From JACQXM01 sp964569425 (GTDB lineage: Bacteria; Planctomycetota; Phycisphaerae; UBA1845): a stretch of 64,000 bases of DNA. The DNA is taken from NCBI GenBank assembly GCA_964569425.1, contig CAZMVD010000004.1, positions 1 through 64,000 of the forward strand. Reading direction: 5' to 3'. How positions within the stretch are numbered: the first letter of the stretch is position 1; each line of letters starts with the position of its first letter. The position numbers and the translations under genes are program-made. Below are positions 42,107 to 51,723 of this stretch, piece after piece. The notes beneath the pieces were generated by a model, which worked only from the letters and a program-made list of their open reading frames with translations, was not told the origin of the DNA and searched no databases.

Positions 42107-43066
42107 ATGCGCATGGCAGGGGCGGAGTTTCAACACGGAAGACGACGAACCCGGGTCACGGCAGAGGTCATCGCAACGGCGTGTGTGCTGCTCGGCATGG
42201 CCGGATGTTCGCCGGATGGGGGGGACTCCCGTCAGGTTGTCGGCCTGTTCGGCCAGCTCGGATTGGGGCCCGGCTGTTTCAGCTATCCGCGCGCCATTTC
42301 GTACGATCCCACGGGGTCGGTGCTGGTGGTGGACAAGTCCGGGCGTATTCAGCGTTTCGATGCCGAAGGCGAATGGCTGGCCTCGTGGAGGGTTCCGGAA
42401 ACGGCGTTCGGCAAGCCCGTGGGGCTGGCGGTGCATCCCGACGGGCGGGTGCTGGTGGCGGATACGCATTATCACCGGGTACTGATCTACGACCGCGAGG
42501 GGCAACTCGCGGGCACTTTCGGAAGCGAGGGACTGGGTGATGGCGCGTTTCAACTGACCACCGACGTGGCGGTGGACGCGGAAGGGTACCTGTACGTCAG
42601 CGAGTACTACGACCAGAACCGCATTACCAAGTGGTCGGCGGACCTGCGATTCGTACAGGCGATGGGGGAGGGTCCGGTGGGGGGGGTGGAGTTGAACCGC
42701 CCGACCGGCCTGGTGATCGATGACGAGCAGACGCTGTGGGTGGCGGATGCGTGCAATCATCGCGTGGTGCGCTTCAGTCGATCGGGTGAGTTCCTGAGCA
42801 CGTTCGGTCGGATGGGGCGGGAGCCGGGCGAGTTGCGCTATCCATATGACATCAGTCTGTCACCTGAAGGGACGCTGCTGGTGTGCGAATACGGCGGCGA
42901 TCGATTGCAATGGTTTGACAAAAGCGGGCGTTCGCTCGGCACCTGGGGCCGCAGCGGGCGAAAACCCGGTGAACTGTCGGGGCCGTGGGGTGCAGTCTAC
43001 GGGCCGCGCGGGCGGATTTACGTCGTGGACTCCATGAACAGCCGCATTCAGATTGTGCAACCATGA
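42107..43066 (+). CDS. NHL-repeat lipoprotein
   Basis: Secreted beta-propeller of 319 residues. The signal sequence ends in lipobox MAGC. Six NHL-like repeats follow, for example GDSRQVVGLFGQLGLGPG, DPTGSVLVVDKSGRIQRFD, HPDGRVLVADTHYHRVLIYD, DDEQTLWVADACNHRVVRFS and GPRGRIYVVDSMNSRIQIV. ATG 42107 follows GAGGGG at 6-nt spacing; the in-frame start at 42053 lies before this. Its stop overlaps the start of the large VWA gene by 4 nt (ATGA), so the two are translationally coupled. NHL propellers usually bind proteins or RNA; here an envelope scaffold role with the VWA protein is inferred. Confidence 0.86.
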   Translation: MRMAGAEFQHGRRRTRVTAEVIATACVLLGMAGCSPDGGDSRQVVGLFGQLGLGPGCFSYPRAISYDPTGSVLVVDKSGRIQRFDAEGEWLASWRVPETAFGKPVGLAVHPDGRVLVADTHYHRVLIYDREGQLAGTFGSEGLGDGAFQLTTDVAVDAEGYLYVSEYYDQNRITKWSADLRFVQAMGEGPVGGVELNRPTGLVIDDEQTLWVADACNHRVVRFSRSGEFLSTFGRMGREPGELRYPYDISLSPEGTLLVCEYGGDRLQWFDKSGRSLGTWGRSGRKPGELSGPWGAVYGPRGRIYVVDSMNSRIQIVQP

Positions 43067-46000
43067 TGGCATTGGGCTGGGCACTGCCGTTCGACTTCGC
43101 CGAGCCGCGGTGGCTGTGGCTGTGCCTGCTCATCCCGGTTTTGGTCGTCGCGTCGCTGCGCAGCCTGGCGGGATTGCAGCCCTTGCGGCGAGGGATGGCG
43201 GTGGCAGCACGCAGTGTGCTCATCGTGCTGCTGGCCTGTTGCCTGGGCGGTGTGGAGCATGTGCGCCGCAACAACGACCTGACCGTGATCTACCTGATGG
43301 ATCGTTCGTACAGCGTTCAAGGTCTGCAGGATGCGCAGGAATCGTTCATTCGCGAGTCCACTCGTTCCATGCCCGCAGACGACCGCGTAGGTCTTATCGA
43401 CTTTGCGCGCCATGCCTACCTCCAGCAGTTGCCCATGCGCGGGGGCTATTTTCTTCCTCCCGGGCGGCTGCCGCCCATGGCCAACGTGGACCGCACGGAT
43501 ATCGCCGCGGCGTTGCGTCTGGCGATGGCCATGTTTCCGCACGATACCGCCAAGCGGATCGTGCTGATGTCCGACGGCAACGACAACATGGGCGACGTGC
43601 TTGCCGAGGCGCGCCGTGCCAAGGCCGACGGCATCCCCATCGACGTGGTGCCGTTATGGTACGAGCACCGCAACGAGGTTTACGTGGAGCGGCTCATCGC
43701 TCCCACTCATGCCGAGCCGGGCGAGCAGGTTCCGCTGCGCATTGTCCTTAACACGCAGCGACCGGTGTCAGGCGTGCTTTCGATCTACCGCAATGGGGAA
43801 CTCGTGGACCTGGCGCCGGACGATCGTCGCGTCCACCTGCGCCCCGGCAGTAATACCTTTTTCCTGAAGCTGCCGTTGCGCAACATGACCACTCAGGCCT
43901 TCGAGGCGGTGTTCCAGCCCGACGATGACAGCCTCGACGGCATCGCTTTGAACAACCGCGCCCGCGCCTTCACCTTTGTGGCCGGGGGCAGCCGGGCGCT
44001 GCTGGTTACTGCCCATGCCGGCGACGACCTGGCGCTGGCGGAGGCTCTGCAGAGCGAAAACGTGATTGTGGACATGGTGTCGATCGACCAGCTCGGGGCG
44101 TTCGAACTGGCCGACATGCTCAGTTACGCGAGCATCATCCTGTCCAACATACCTGCGGCGGCGTTTACCGACGATCAGCACCGCTCGCTGGCCGCGTATG
44201 TGAAAGACACGGGGAGCGGACTCATCATGACCGGGGGGGACGAGGGGTTCGGCGCCGGCGGATGGATCGGCAGTCCGGTGGAAGCGGTCATGCCGGTGTC
44301 GTTCGAGATCAAGCACAAGCGGGTTATTCCGAGAGGGGCGCTGGTGCTCATCATGCACAGTTGCGAGATTCCCCGCGGCAACTACTGGGCCAAGGAAATG
44401 GCCAAGAAAAGCGCCGACACGATCAGCTCGCAGGATTATTTCGGCGTGCTCGCGTACGGTTATTCGCCGCCGGGGGAGAACTGGGAGGTACCGCTGGATC
44501 TTAACACCAACCGCGCGGCGGTGAAGGCCAAGATCGACCGCATGCAAGTCGGCGACATGCCTGATTTCGGGTCCACCCTGCAGATGGCCTATCGGGAGTT
44601 GACGGCCGGGCGCGGCAAGGACGCGGCGCAGAAGCACGTGATCATTCTTAGTGACGGCGATGCGTCACCCCCGGCGCTCAAACTGTTGGACGATTACACG
44701 GCGGCGAAAATTACGGTGAGCACCATCGGAATCGGCTGGGGGGCTCACGTGATGGAGGGCACCATGCGGCACATTTCCGAGAGGACCGGCGGCAAGTACT
44801 ACGCGGCCCGAAACCCCAGGCAGCTCCCGCAGATCTTCACCAAGGAATCCAAAGTGGTTCGTCGACCGCTGATCATCGAGGAACCGTTCGTGCCTCGGGT
44901 TGCTCAGGCCCACAGCGCACTGCTCGCCGGGATCGACGTGGGCGAGACGTTGCCGCCGCTCGGCGGCATGGTGCTCACCTCACCCAAGCAGAGCCCCAAT
45001 GTACTCATGCCGCTGGTGCGTTCCACCGACGACGGCGCCGATCCGGTGCTTGCCCATTGGCAATACGAACTGGGCAAGACCGTGGCGTTTGCCGGGGGCT
45101 ACTGGCCGCGCTGGGGCGAAGCCTGGACCCGCTGGCCGAAGTTTGCGAAGTTCTGGGCACAGGTGGTCCGCTGGACCATGCGACAGGAATCGCCGGCCAA
45201 CTTCGACACCTACACGAAGGTAGAGGGCCAGCAGGGCCGCATCGTGATCGACGCCCTGGACAAGAACGCCGCCTACCTCAACAACCTGGTGCAGCGCGCC
45301 CGCGTGGTGGGACCGGACAACGAGGAAATACCCTTGCAGTTCCGGCAGACGGGGCCCGGGAAATACGAGGCCACCTTCGACGCGGAAAAGGCCGGCCAAT
45401 ACCTGGCCACCGTGCAGATTTTCGACGGGGGGAGAAATCTGGGGACGCTGCGCACCGGGCTGGCGGTGCCCTTCTCGCCCGAGTATCGCGACCTGCGCCC
45501 CAACGAGGGAATGCTGCGGCAGATTGCGGAGATATCGGGCGGGCGCTGGCTGGACCTGCCCCCGCAGCAGGCGGACGTGTTTCGCCACGATCTTCCGCCG
45601 ACCGAATCGCGCCGGCCGGCGTGGGATTGGGTGCTCGCCTGGCTGGTGCTCCCGGCATTCCTGCTTGACGTGGCCGTCCGCCGGCTGGCGAGCATGTTAG
45701 CGCTGTCGATCGTGGTCGAGGTGGTGCTGCTGGTGGTGCTGCTGATCGGGTGCGACGTGCGGTCCAGCGGCTGGTGGGGCATTCTCGGGGCGTTCGTATT
45801 CGCCGAGGTGATCGGATGGACGATGCGCGCCCGCTACATCCGTCCGCTGTTTGAATATCTGACGCACGGTGCGACGGCCCTGGCGCAGGCCGGGGAACGC
45901 AGCGCGGTGGCTTTGGACAAGCTCAAGACCACACGCGAGAAGGTGCGCGAAGGAACTCGCGGCGGTGACGACGAAGGCACCAGAGATCCTGGCGCCGCCG

Positions 46001-46239
46001 ACGGCGCTGCGGTCCGCGCGGCGCGGCGCTTTGACGCCGGGGAACAGGTGGCGCCGGGCAGCGGCGTTTCATTGGAGGATTCGCTGGGGGCGGCCGGGGC
46101 GCGCGAGAGTGAATCGCAGGGTCCATCTCGCCGACCGCCTGTCGGCCTCCCCAAGCAGGCCGATGAAGAAACCACCTCGCGCCTGCTGCGTGCCAAACGC
46201 CGCGCCCAGCGAGATCGGGAAGACCAGGGCGACAGGTGA
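43063..46239 (+). CDS. large VWA / GATase-like membrane protein (BatA-type)
   Basis: Membrane protein of 1058 residues. Two N-terminal helices (WLWLCLLIPVLVVASLRSLA; SVLIVLLACCLGG) precede a VWA domain with MIDAS DRSYS (residues 80-84) and a later FARHAY/LMSDGNDNMG segment. A class-I glutamine-amidotransferase-like fold follows (ALLVTAHAGDDLALAEAL, GLIMTGGDEGFGAGG). A second VWA-like region is next (ALVLIMHSCEIPRGNYWAKE, VIILSDGDASPPALK) in which the MIDAS is degenerate. C-terminal helices and a charged tail complete it. ATG 43063 overlaps the NHL stop. A MoxR ATPase follows 84 nt downstream. Such modules act as metal-dependent chaperones or assembly machines for secreted proteins. Confidence 0.85.
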   Translation: MMALGWALPFDFAEPRWLWLCLLIPVLVVASLRSLAGLQPLRRGMAVAARSVLIVLLACCLGGVEHVRRNNDLTVIYLMDRSYSVQGLQDAQESFIRESTRSMPADDRVGLIDFARHAYLQQLPMRGGYFLPPGRLPPMANVDRTDIAAALRLAMAMFPHDTAKRIVLMSDGNDNMGDVLAEARRAKADGIPIDVVPLWYEHRNEVYVERLIAPTHAEPGEQVPLRIVLNTQRPVSGVLSIYRNGELVDLAPDDRRVHLRPGSNTFFLKLPLRNMTTQAFEAVFQPDDDSLDGIALNNRARAFTFVAGGSRALLVTAHAGDDLALAEALQSENVIVDMVSIDQLGAFELADMLSYASIILSNIPAAAFTDDQHRSLAAYVKDTGSGLIMTGGDEGFGAGGWIGSPVEAVMPVSFEIKHKRVIPRGALVLIMHSCEIPRGNYWAKEMAKKSADTISSQDYFGVLAYGYSPPGENWEVPLDLNTNRAAVKAKIDRMQVGDMPDFGSTLQMAYRELTAGRGKDAAQKHVIILSDGDASPPALKLLDDYTAAKITVSTIGIGWGAHVMEGTMRHISERTGGKYYAARNPRQLPQIFTKESKVVRRPLIIEEPFVPRVAQAHSALLAGIDVGETLPPLGGMVLTSPKQSPNVLMPLVRSTDDGADPVLAHWQYELGKTVAFAGGYWPRWGEAWTRWPKFAKFWAQVVRWTMRQESPANFDTYTKVEGQQGRIVIDALDKNAAYLNNLVQRARVVGPDNEEIPLQFRQTGPGKYEATFDAEKAGQYLATVQIFDGGRNLGTLRTGLAVPFSPEYRDLRPNEGMLRQIAEISGGRWLDLPPQQADVFRHDLPPTESRRPAWDWVLAWLVLPAFLLDVAVRRLASMLALSIVVEVVLLVVLLIGCDVRSSGWWGILGAFVFAEVIGWTMRARYIRPLFEYLTHGATALAQAGERSAVALDKLKTTREKVREGTRGGDDEGTRDPGAADGAAVRAARRFDAGEQVAPGSGVSLEDSLGAAGARESESQGPSRRPPVGLPKQADEETTSRLLRAKRRAQRDREDQGDR

Positions 46240-46323
46240 AGTTGCAGACTCGAACGCGAGTGATATTGCGGTTGGACCGGCCGGCCTGAAAGCCCGCCGC
46301 CACGCGAGAGAAAGGAAAGACCC

Positions 46324-47340
46324 ATGGCTACGACCGTTGATCCCGCCATTCAAAAGGCCACCGAAGAATTTCGTCACAAGTTCAAAACGCTTCGCGACGA
46401 GATTGGCAAGGCCATCGTCGGTCATGCAGAAGTGATCGACGGCGTACTTACGGCGCTGTTCGTCGGCGGGCACGTGCTGCTCGAAGGCGTGCCCGGACTG
46501 GGCAAGACTTACCTGATCCGCACGTTGGCGCAGGCGCTCGATCTTCAGTTCTCGCGCATCCAGTTCACGCCCGACCTGATGCCCGCGGACATCATCGGCA
46601 CGACGATCATCTCCGAGGACCCCGCCAGCGGAAAGCGTTCCTTCGAGTTTCAGCGCGGGCCGCTCTTCGCCCAGATCGTCCTCGCCGACGAAATCAACCG
46701 TGCCACGCCCAAGACTCAGTCAGCGCTGCTCGAAGCGATGCAGGAGCACACCATCACCGTCGGCGGAACCCGACACGCGCTGGAAGAGCCATTTTTCGTT
46801 ATGGCCACCCAGAACCCCATCGAACAGGAAGGCACCTACCCGCTGCCCGAGGCGCAGCTCGACCGCTTCATGTTCAAGCTGGTGGTCAACTACTCCAGCC
46901 GGGAGGAACTCAAGACTATCCTGGAGCGCACCACCACCGGCTATCAGCCGCAGATCAACAAAGTCATGCGCGGCGCGGACATCCTGGGCACCCAGCAGTT
47001 GGTTCGCCGCGTGGTCATGGCTCCGCACGTGGAAGACTACGCCATTCGCACGGCCATGGCCTCGCACCCCGGCGGGCCGCACGCGCTGGACATCACCAAC
47101 AAATATGTCCGCTGGGGCGTCAGCCCGCGTGCGGTGCAGGCGCTGGCGCTCTCCGCCAAGCTCCACGCGCTGCTCGACGGGCGCTTCAACGCCAGCTTCA
47201 GCGACGTCAAGAAAATGTACCTGCCGGCCATGCGCCACCGCGTGATCCTCAACTTTGAGGGCGAAGCCGAGGGCATCAGCACCGATGACGTGCTGCGCGA
47301 GATTCTCGATAAGACCCCGACCATGGCCGAGGCGGCGTAG
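46324..47340 (+). CDS. MoxR-family AAA+ ATPase
   Basis: MoxR/RavA-like AAA+ ATPase of 338 residues. Walker A is GVPGLGKT, Walker B LADEINRATPKTQSALLEAM, and sensor-1 and second-region motifs are in ATQNPIEQEGTYPLPEAQLD. It has the winged/helical C-terminal RAVQALALSAKLHALLDG. ATG 46324 is preceded by AAAGGAAAG. MoxR proteins pair with VWA proteins to insert metal or fold targets. Here the partner is the upstream 1058-residue VWA protein on the same strand, 84 nt away. Together with the NHL lipoprotein they form a three-gene module. Confidence 0.94.
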   Translation: MATTVDPAIQKATEEFRHKFKTLRDEIGKAIVGHAEVIDGVLTALFVGGHVLLEGVPGLGKTYLIRTLAQALDLQFSRIQFTPDLMPADIIGTTIISEDPASGKRSFEFQRGPLFAQIVLADEINRATPKTQSALLEAMQEHTITVGGTRHALEEPFFVMATQNPIEQEGTYPLPEAQLDRFMFKLVVNYSSREELKTILERTTTGYQPQINKVMRGADILGTQQLVRRVVMAPHVEDYAIRTAMASHPGGPHALDITNKYVRWGVSPRAVQALALSAKLHALLDGRFNASFSDVKKMYLPAMRHRVILNFEGEAEGISTDDVLREILDKTPTMAEAA

Positions 47341-47462
47341 GGGGGGGAATGCGTAATGGTGAATGCGGAGTATGGTTCGCAGCGGTGCCGGCGAAGTTGA
47401 ACCAGGCTCGGGTCGGAGCGCCGTTGGAACACGACGATGAGTCGATGATGCTCTGATGCTTC

Positions 47463-47894
47463 CTACGGTCCCGTGAATCCCGCTTGCAGCGCGGCGAAGT
47501 CGAGCATGTCCACCGTGCCGCTGCGGTCCACGTCGAAGCACGAACAATCTGCCGGCGGCGGTCCCAGATCGGGCCCGGTGAGGCAGAGTTCGAACAGTGA
47601 ATGGTCGGCCAGTGCCACCAGCCCGTCCTCGTCGCAGTCGGCGGGCGGGGTCTGAAACCAGAAGCCGCCAGTCATCTCGAATGGCCCGCCTACCATGTCG
47701 CCCGCATCCGGTTGGCCGATGGTGCCGGAAAGCTCGAACACGCCGTCGGCACTGGCGCTGCGCATGGCGCCGCCGCCGTCGATGGTGGAGCGCGTAATCT
47801 CCCACTGCTGAGCGATCGCCGTGACGCCCGCCGTCGCTGCGCACGCCGCAACAACGTTCAGTACGGTCGCTGGCCTGAAAAATCGCCTTGCCAT
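47463..47894 (-). CDS. secreted dockerin-like protein
   Basis: Secreted protein of 143 residues. The signal peptide is FFRPATVLNVVAACAATAGVTAIA. A small central part (WEITRSTIDGGGAMRSASADG, FELSGTIGQPDAGDMVGGPF, GGFWF) matches a motif I know from Phycisphaerae secreted proteins. A dockerin-like pair follows (DCDEDGLVALADHSLFELCL; DVDRSGTVDMLDFAALQAGF). ATG 47894 follows AAAGGAGG. It may anchor to other exported proteins, though no cohesin is seen in the window. It runs just downstream of the first FTYQGQL gene on the same strand. Confidence 0.8.
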   Translation of the reverse strand: MARRFFRPATVLNVVAACAATAGVTAIAQQWEITRSTIDGGGAMRSASADGVFELSGTIGQPDAGDMVGGPFEMTGGFWFQTPPADCDEDGLVALADHSLFELCLTGPDLGPPPADCSCFDVDRSGTVDMLDFAALQAGFTGP

Positions 47895-47995
47895 CCGGTT
47901 CCTCCTTTGTTTTTGCCGCACCGGCGTCAGCCCTCGGCGAAGACCAGAGCGATCGGCACGGTGCGGCATCATCAACCTCCGGCGCTCGTGGACCG

Positions 47996-49495
47996 CTACG
48001 GTCGCACCACACGGTACAGGACCGGCCCGGTCGAATTCGTGTTCGTAATCCCCAACAGGTACATATGGTCGCCTTCGAACGCGATGCCCACCCAGGTGGC
48101 CACGTCTTCGTCGGGGACTTCAAACGTCTCGACGACGCGGCCGGTTCCCGGATTGATGCGGGCCACCGATCGGGTGGCCATGGTGACAAAACCCCACAAG
48201 TCAGTCCCATCGAAAGCCAGGCCGCGAACTTCGCGGTTGAAGTCGATCGCCTGATCGAGGACGTCGGGCTCGGCGTTGGAATCGACGATCAGGAAAACGA
48301 ACCGCCCGCCGTTGGCCTGGCCGAAGCCGTGCAACCACAGGCGGTTGGTGGTCGGGACAAAAGCCGCCGCGCGGATGGTGATCTGGCGGCTGAGGTCGTT
48401 GGCGGTGTGGATGGTGTCGAACACCGTGGTGAGGTTGGAGCGAGAGATATCCGGGCTGCCGCCGCAGGCGCAGTGATGCCAGAAGTGCGGCGGGATCGCA
48501 ACCGACTGGGTGGTCTGAATTAAACGACTGTTGGTCGGTGCGAGCGGAGCGATGATCGCGTCGGTCGCGAGATCAAACACCTCAATCTGGTTGTTGGTCG
48601 AGTTGTACACCAGGTCGCCATTGAACAGCACCAGGCCGGAGAAGAACGACGGTACGGGGATGTTCGTAAACAGCTCCACGACCTGCAGCGCGCCGCAACT
48701 CACGTCTGCCGGCAGGGCATCCTCGCGCGAAAACAACGCGATGTTGCCCGCGCCGTCCGCCAGGCCCAGGAAATCGCCGTCGATCACCACGGTGGGGAAG
48801 ATGTTCGTTCGCTCGGGGTGCAAGCGCAGTGACCGTTCGCGGACGAAGTCGATGAGCAGCGTGTCGTTGTTGTAAAAGAGGTAGAGTATTCGCACGCAGT
48901 CGTTGGTCCCGGTCAATAGGTCGCGGAAGAACACGCGGCCCATGCCGCCGTCGTCCAGGACCATTCCGGTGACTTCGAGATTGGCGTCAAAGTTGGGCAG
49001 CATGATGCCGGACCGAAGCTGCCACGTGCCACGAATCGGCCCGGACGACGACGGTCCGCCGATGGTGGCGGCACGCACCGCGTGCAGTGCAAAGGGCACC
49101 GGCGTCAGCGACTGGCGCGGGCTGAGCGCCGTCAAGGGGCCGCCGGTGGGGTGCGCCACCTCGATCTGCAACCAGCGGGCGCTACCGTCGAAAGCGGCGG
49201 TGCCGAAATCCAGCAGGACGGTGAACAGGCCGTTAACCACCGTAACGGGCGGGTTCCCCGCGCTTCCATCAAAGTTGACCGGCGAGCCGATCTGAGTGCC
49301 GCCGACCGGAGCGTCCCACAGCGTGAACCGGAACCGGCAGGTGTCACTCACCGCGACGCTGTTCCACTTTAGCTGTCCTTGATAGGAAAACGCCGTGTTG
49401 ACCGGCTGCCCAGCCTCGACGACCGCGCCCACCGGCGCGAGCATGAGAGACACCCATACGATCCTCGTTACCCTTCCGGTTCGAATTGTCTTCAC
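47996..49495 (-). CDS. FTYQGQL-family secreted protein
   Basis: Secreted protein of 499 residues with a GTG start at 49495 preceded by AAGGAG (spacing 8); the in-frame ATG upstream has no site. After the signal peptide comes the family domain FSYQGQL...FTLWD...IGSPV...VNGLFTVLLDFG...RWLQIEV...SPRQSLTPVPFALHA. The remaining 330 residues form a non-repetitive region with Asp/Gly-rich turns (FVFLIVDSN, VVIDGDFLGLADGAGN, GLAFDGTDLWGFVTMATRSV) that could be a propeller-like fold. The family domain recurs in the next genes. Role unknown; phage-tail-like or surface-adhesin function is speculative. Confidence 0.72.
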   Translation of the reverse strand: MKTIRTGRVTRIVWVSLMLAPVGAVVEAGQPVNTAFSYQGQLKWNSVAVSDTCRFRFTLWDAPVGGTQIGSPVNFDGSAGNPPVTVVNGLFTVLLDFGTAAFDGSARWLQIEVAHPTGGPLTALSPRQSLTPVPFALHAVRAATIGGPSSSGPIRGTWQLRSGIMLPNFDANLEVTGMVLDDGGMGRVFFRDLLTGTNDCVRILYLFYNNDTLLIDFVRERSLRLHPERTNIFPTVVIDGDFLGLADGAGNIALFSREDALPADVSCGALQVVELFTNIPVPSFFSGLVLFNGDLVYNSTNNQIEVFDLATDAIIAPLAPTNSRLIQTTQSVAIPPHFWHHCACGGSPDISRSNLTTVFDTIHTANDLSRQITIRAAAFVPTTNRLWLHGFGQANGGRFVFLIVDSNAEPDVLDQAIDFNREVRGLAFDGTDLWGFVTMATRSVARINPGTGRVVETFEVPDEDVATWVGIAFEGDHMYLLGITNTNSTGPVLYRVVRP

Positions 49496-49580
49496 TTCCG
49501 TTCTCCTTGATGGAGGTTTACGGTCGGTCCCGCCGCAAGGGTACGAAGTTGGCTCGGGCATTCAGCAGAACCCCATGCCG

Positions 49581-49694
49581 CTATAGCTGATCCTGGTAGG
49601 TGAACCCTGACCCTAACGGCGCATCGGCCCCGCAAACAAGGGCCACGGACGTTCCAGCGATCAAGATTCCCGGTTTTTTCTTATGTGTTCTCAT
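49581..49694 (-). pseudogene. truncated 5' end of an FTYQGQL-family gene
   Basis: ATG 49694 opens MRTHKKKPG, a signal peptide and then ADAPLGSGFTYQDQL followed at once by a stop. The upstream neighbour family has FTYQEQL at the same point and then about 170 further residues; here nothing of the domain remains. It is therefore the first 37 codons of a lost paralogue. The closest match in the window is the gene at 51724-52356 (ADALLGSGFTYQEQL). Confidence 0.7.
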
Positions 49695-49752
49695 CTTCTG
49701 TTTCTCCGTTACAGAACCCTTGTTCCAATCTGTAAAATCTCCGCTTTGGGCG

Positions 49753-51543
49753 CTACTTGGCACGGGCGCAGATCACCCAGGCTCTGGTTGCGCCGGGGCT
49801 ATCTTCTATTCCTGAGCTGTCCTTCTCACAGTACCATCCTGTCGGCGCCCCGGAGGAGCCACCAAATGCGTTGGGAATCGGCTCCGAGTGTGAGACCCCT
49901 CGACAGCAACTGTGAGCGCTGCAGCCCCCCCCAAGGGCGACTTTGCCAGGAGGACATTGAGCGGTGCATGTCAAGCTATTGTTGCAGAATTCGGCGATGG
50001 TTTCGATGCCGATGTCCAACACGCCGCTGACGTGGGCGTCGCCGGCGACGTGCAGACCGTTCGTGGGTGGCGTCGTCACGTTGGCTCCAACCGAAACGCC
50101 GCCGGTCGAGGCCACCAGAAGCTTGGTGGCGCCACCGATCTGCACGCGCAGCGCGTGATTGCCCGAGGGGACGTTGACGTGCAGGCGGGAATTGGGTGAG
50201 GACACGCCGACGCCGACGTTGCCTCCGCCGCTGGCCAGGGTAACGTCGCCGCTGGAGTTGCTGTTGAGCCGCAGCGACACGGGACCGATCGCAAACGGCG
50301 GTACCGAATCGCGACTGTAGGCATCAATCTCGCGCCCGTCGATTTCCGTGCGATAGGACGGCCCCAGAACGGTGCCCCCGGCGGTCGTACTGCGCGAAAA
50401 GAGACCTCCCGGCCCCGGCGCGTCGGCGGCTCTGCTGGCCGAGATCGTCCCTGACGATTCAATCCCCGATCCGCTGTCGTTTCCAATGACGCGAACACGC
50501 CCCTCGAAATAGCCGGCCCAGCCGCTGCTGCCCGAGGCCTCGCCGAAGATACCCACGCCATTGCCCTCGTGGGATCCGCGGATGCCGTAACCATTGGCGG
50601 CGGTACCGAAGTTTCGGCCCCAGACCCCAGCCGAGCGGGCACCGGGCGTGGTGCTATTGATGAATCCGCGAACACCGGCGGCGTCGTTGGATGTAGAGTT
50701 GGTTTCGCCCTGAACGCCTGGAAAGGTCCCGGATGCCGTGTGAATCCCGCGAATAGTGATCCAGTTGTTCTCGGCGTAGACCATCGAAATGTTGTTCGGG
50801 CCGGTGATGTGCAGCCTGTGCAGTGGATCGGCTACGCCGATGCCCAACCGCCCGTCGTTGGTCAGACGCATCAGTTCATTGTCCGCGCCACTCGCTCCGG
50901 CGTGAAAGCGGACGCCACCGGTACCGCCGTCATGGTTGATGAAGACGGCCCCGTCCTGGCTGGCGTTGAGAACGAGGTTGTTGGCCGCCGAACCGCGAAT
51001 CGACGGACGGGTCGGGTTGTTCACGCCGCCGCTGTAAAGATCCAGGTTGTTTCCGATACTGAGGTGCTGACGCGGCGAGGTCGTGCGAATGCCGAGTCTG
51101 CCATTGTGAAGGCTGTGAATGTCGTCGCCGTTGGCGGCCCACCATCCGTCGCCGCCGACCACCGGTGCGTTCAAGGCAAACAGCGCATAGGGCGCCGGGT
51201 TGATCGGCTGGCGGGGTTCGAGCGAAAAGTACGACCCAAAGGAATCCTTCAGCTCAATCTGAAGCCAGCGAGGATTGCCGTCGAACGCGCCAATACCGAA
51301 GTCCAGATCGACCTGGAACAAGCCGTTGACCACGTCCAACGGATCCACTTCGATCGCCGATCCGATCACGAGTCCATGGCTGGCCGTGGACCAGAGCGAG
51401 AAACGCATGGCCGTCGGCTCGCTAACCGGCACGCCCCCCTGCTTGAGCTGCCCCTGATAGGTGAACGACCTGGCCGAAACCGGCAGCTGCCAGCCCAAAG
51501 CCGTTACTAGAAAGGCCGAAAGAGTGCTGAGTTTCTTGCCCAT
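49753..51543 (-). CDS. FTYQGQL-family protein with tail-fibre-like repeats
   Basis: Secreted protein of 596 residues. Signal peptide MGKKLSTLSAFLVTALGWQL, then SFTYQGQLKQGGVPVSEPTA and the rest of the family domain (LVIGSAIEVDPLDVVNGLFQ, VDLDFG, RWLQIEL, LEPRQPINPAPYAL). The middle holds repeats of the form GRLGIGVADPLHRLHITG, VGVGVSSPNSRLHVNVPSG and VGVGVxxP, typical of bacteriophage tail-fibre and collar-type adhesins. A Cys-rich tail (CNNSLTCTAQCPPGK, CSAHSCCRGVS) ends it. ATG 51543 follows GGAGG. Probably an exported surface or matrix protein; no phage structural genes are nearby. Confidence 0.78.
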   Translation of the reverse strand: MGKKLSTLSAFLVTALGWQLPVSARSFTYQGQLKQGGVPVSEPTAMRFSLWSTASHGLVIGSAIEVDPLDVVNGLFQVDLDFGIGAFDGNPRWLQIELKDSFGSYFSLEPRQPINPAPYALFALNAPVVGGDGWWAANGDDIHSLHNGRLGIRTTSPRQHLSIGNNLDLYSGGVNNPTRPSIRGSAANNLVLNASQDGAVFINHDGGTGGVRFHAGASGADNELMRLTNDGRLGIGVADPLHRLHITGPNNISMVYAENNWITIRGIHTASGTFPGVQGETNSTSNDAAGVRGFINSTTPGARSAGVWGRNFGTAANGYGIRGSHEGNGVGIFGEASGSSGWAGYFEGRVRVIGNDSGSGIESSGTISASRAADAPGPGGLFSRSTTAGGTVLGPSYRTEIDGREIDAYSRDSVPPFAIGPVSLRLNSNSSGDVTLASGGGNVGVGVSSPNSRLHVNVPSGNHALRVQIGGATKLLVASTGGVSVGANVTTPPTNGLHVAGDAHVSGVLDIGIETIAEFCNNSLTCTAQCPPGKVALGGGCSAHSCCRGVSHSEPIPNAFGGSSGAPTGWYCEKDSSGIEDSPGATRAWVICARAK

Positions 51544-51723
51544 AATGATTCCTCCCTCATGACCTGCCCGGCGTTACAAGAGCAACCCGCGATGAGTTGT
51601 GCGCTCTTTAGCGCAACGTGATCCTCAGAAGAGAATATGCAATCGCCAAGCAAAACCTTCAGAAAAACCCTCGGGTGCTCTTCAAATCTCCGCAGTCCGC
51701 TGGCTAGATTGATCCAGCGATTC

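Noticed and set aside
46267..46300. CCTGAAAGCCCGCC upstream of moxR as a third REP copy
   Set aside because: Only one side resembles the element and the arms do not pair over more than a few bases.
46720..48210. A long minus-strand frame spanning the moxR end and the dockerin-like gene
   Set aside because: It runs antisense through MoxR and out of frame with the dockerin-like gene, without a ribosome binding site.
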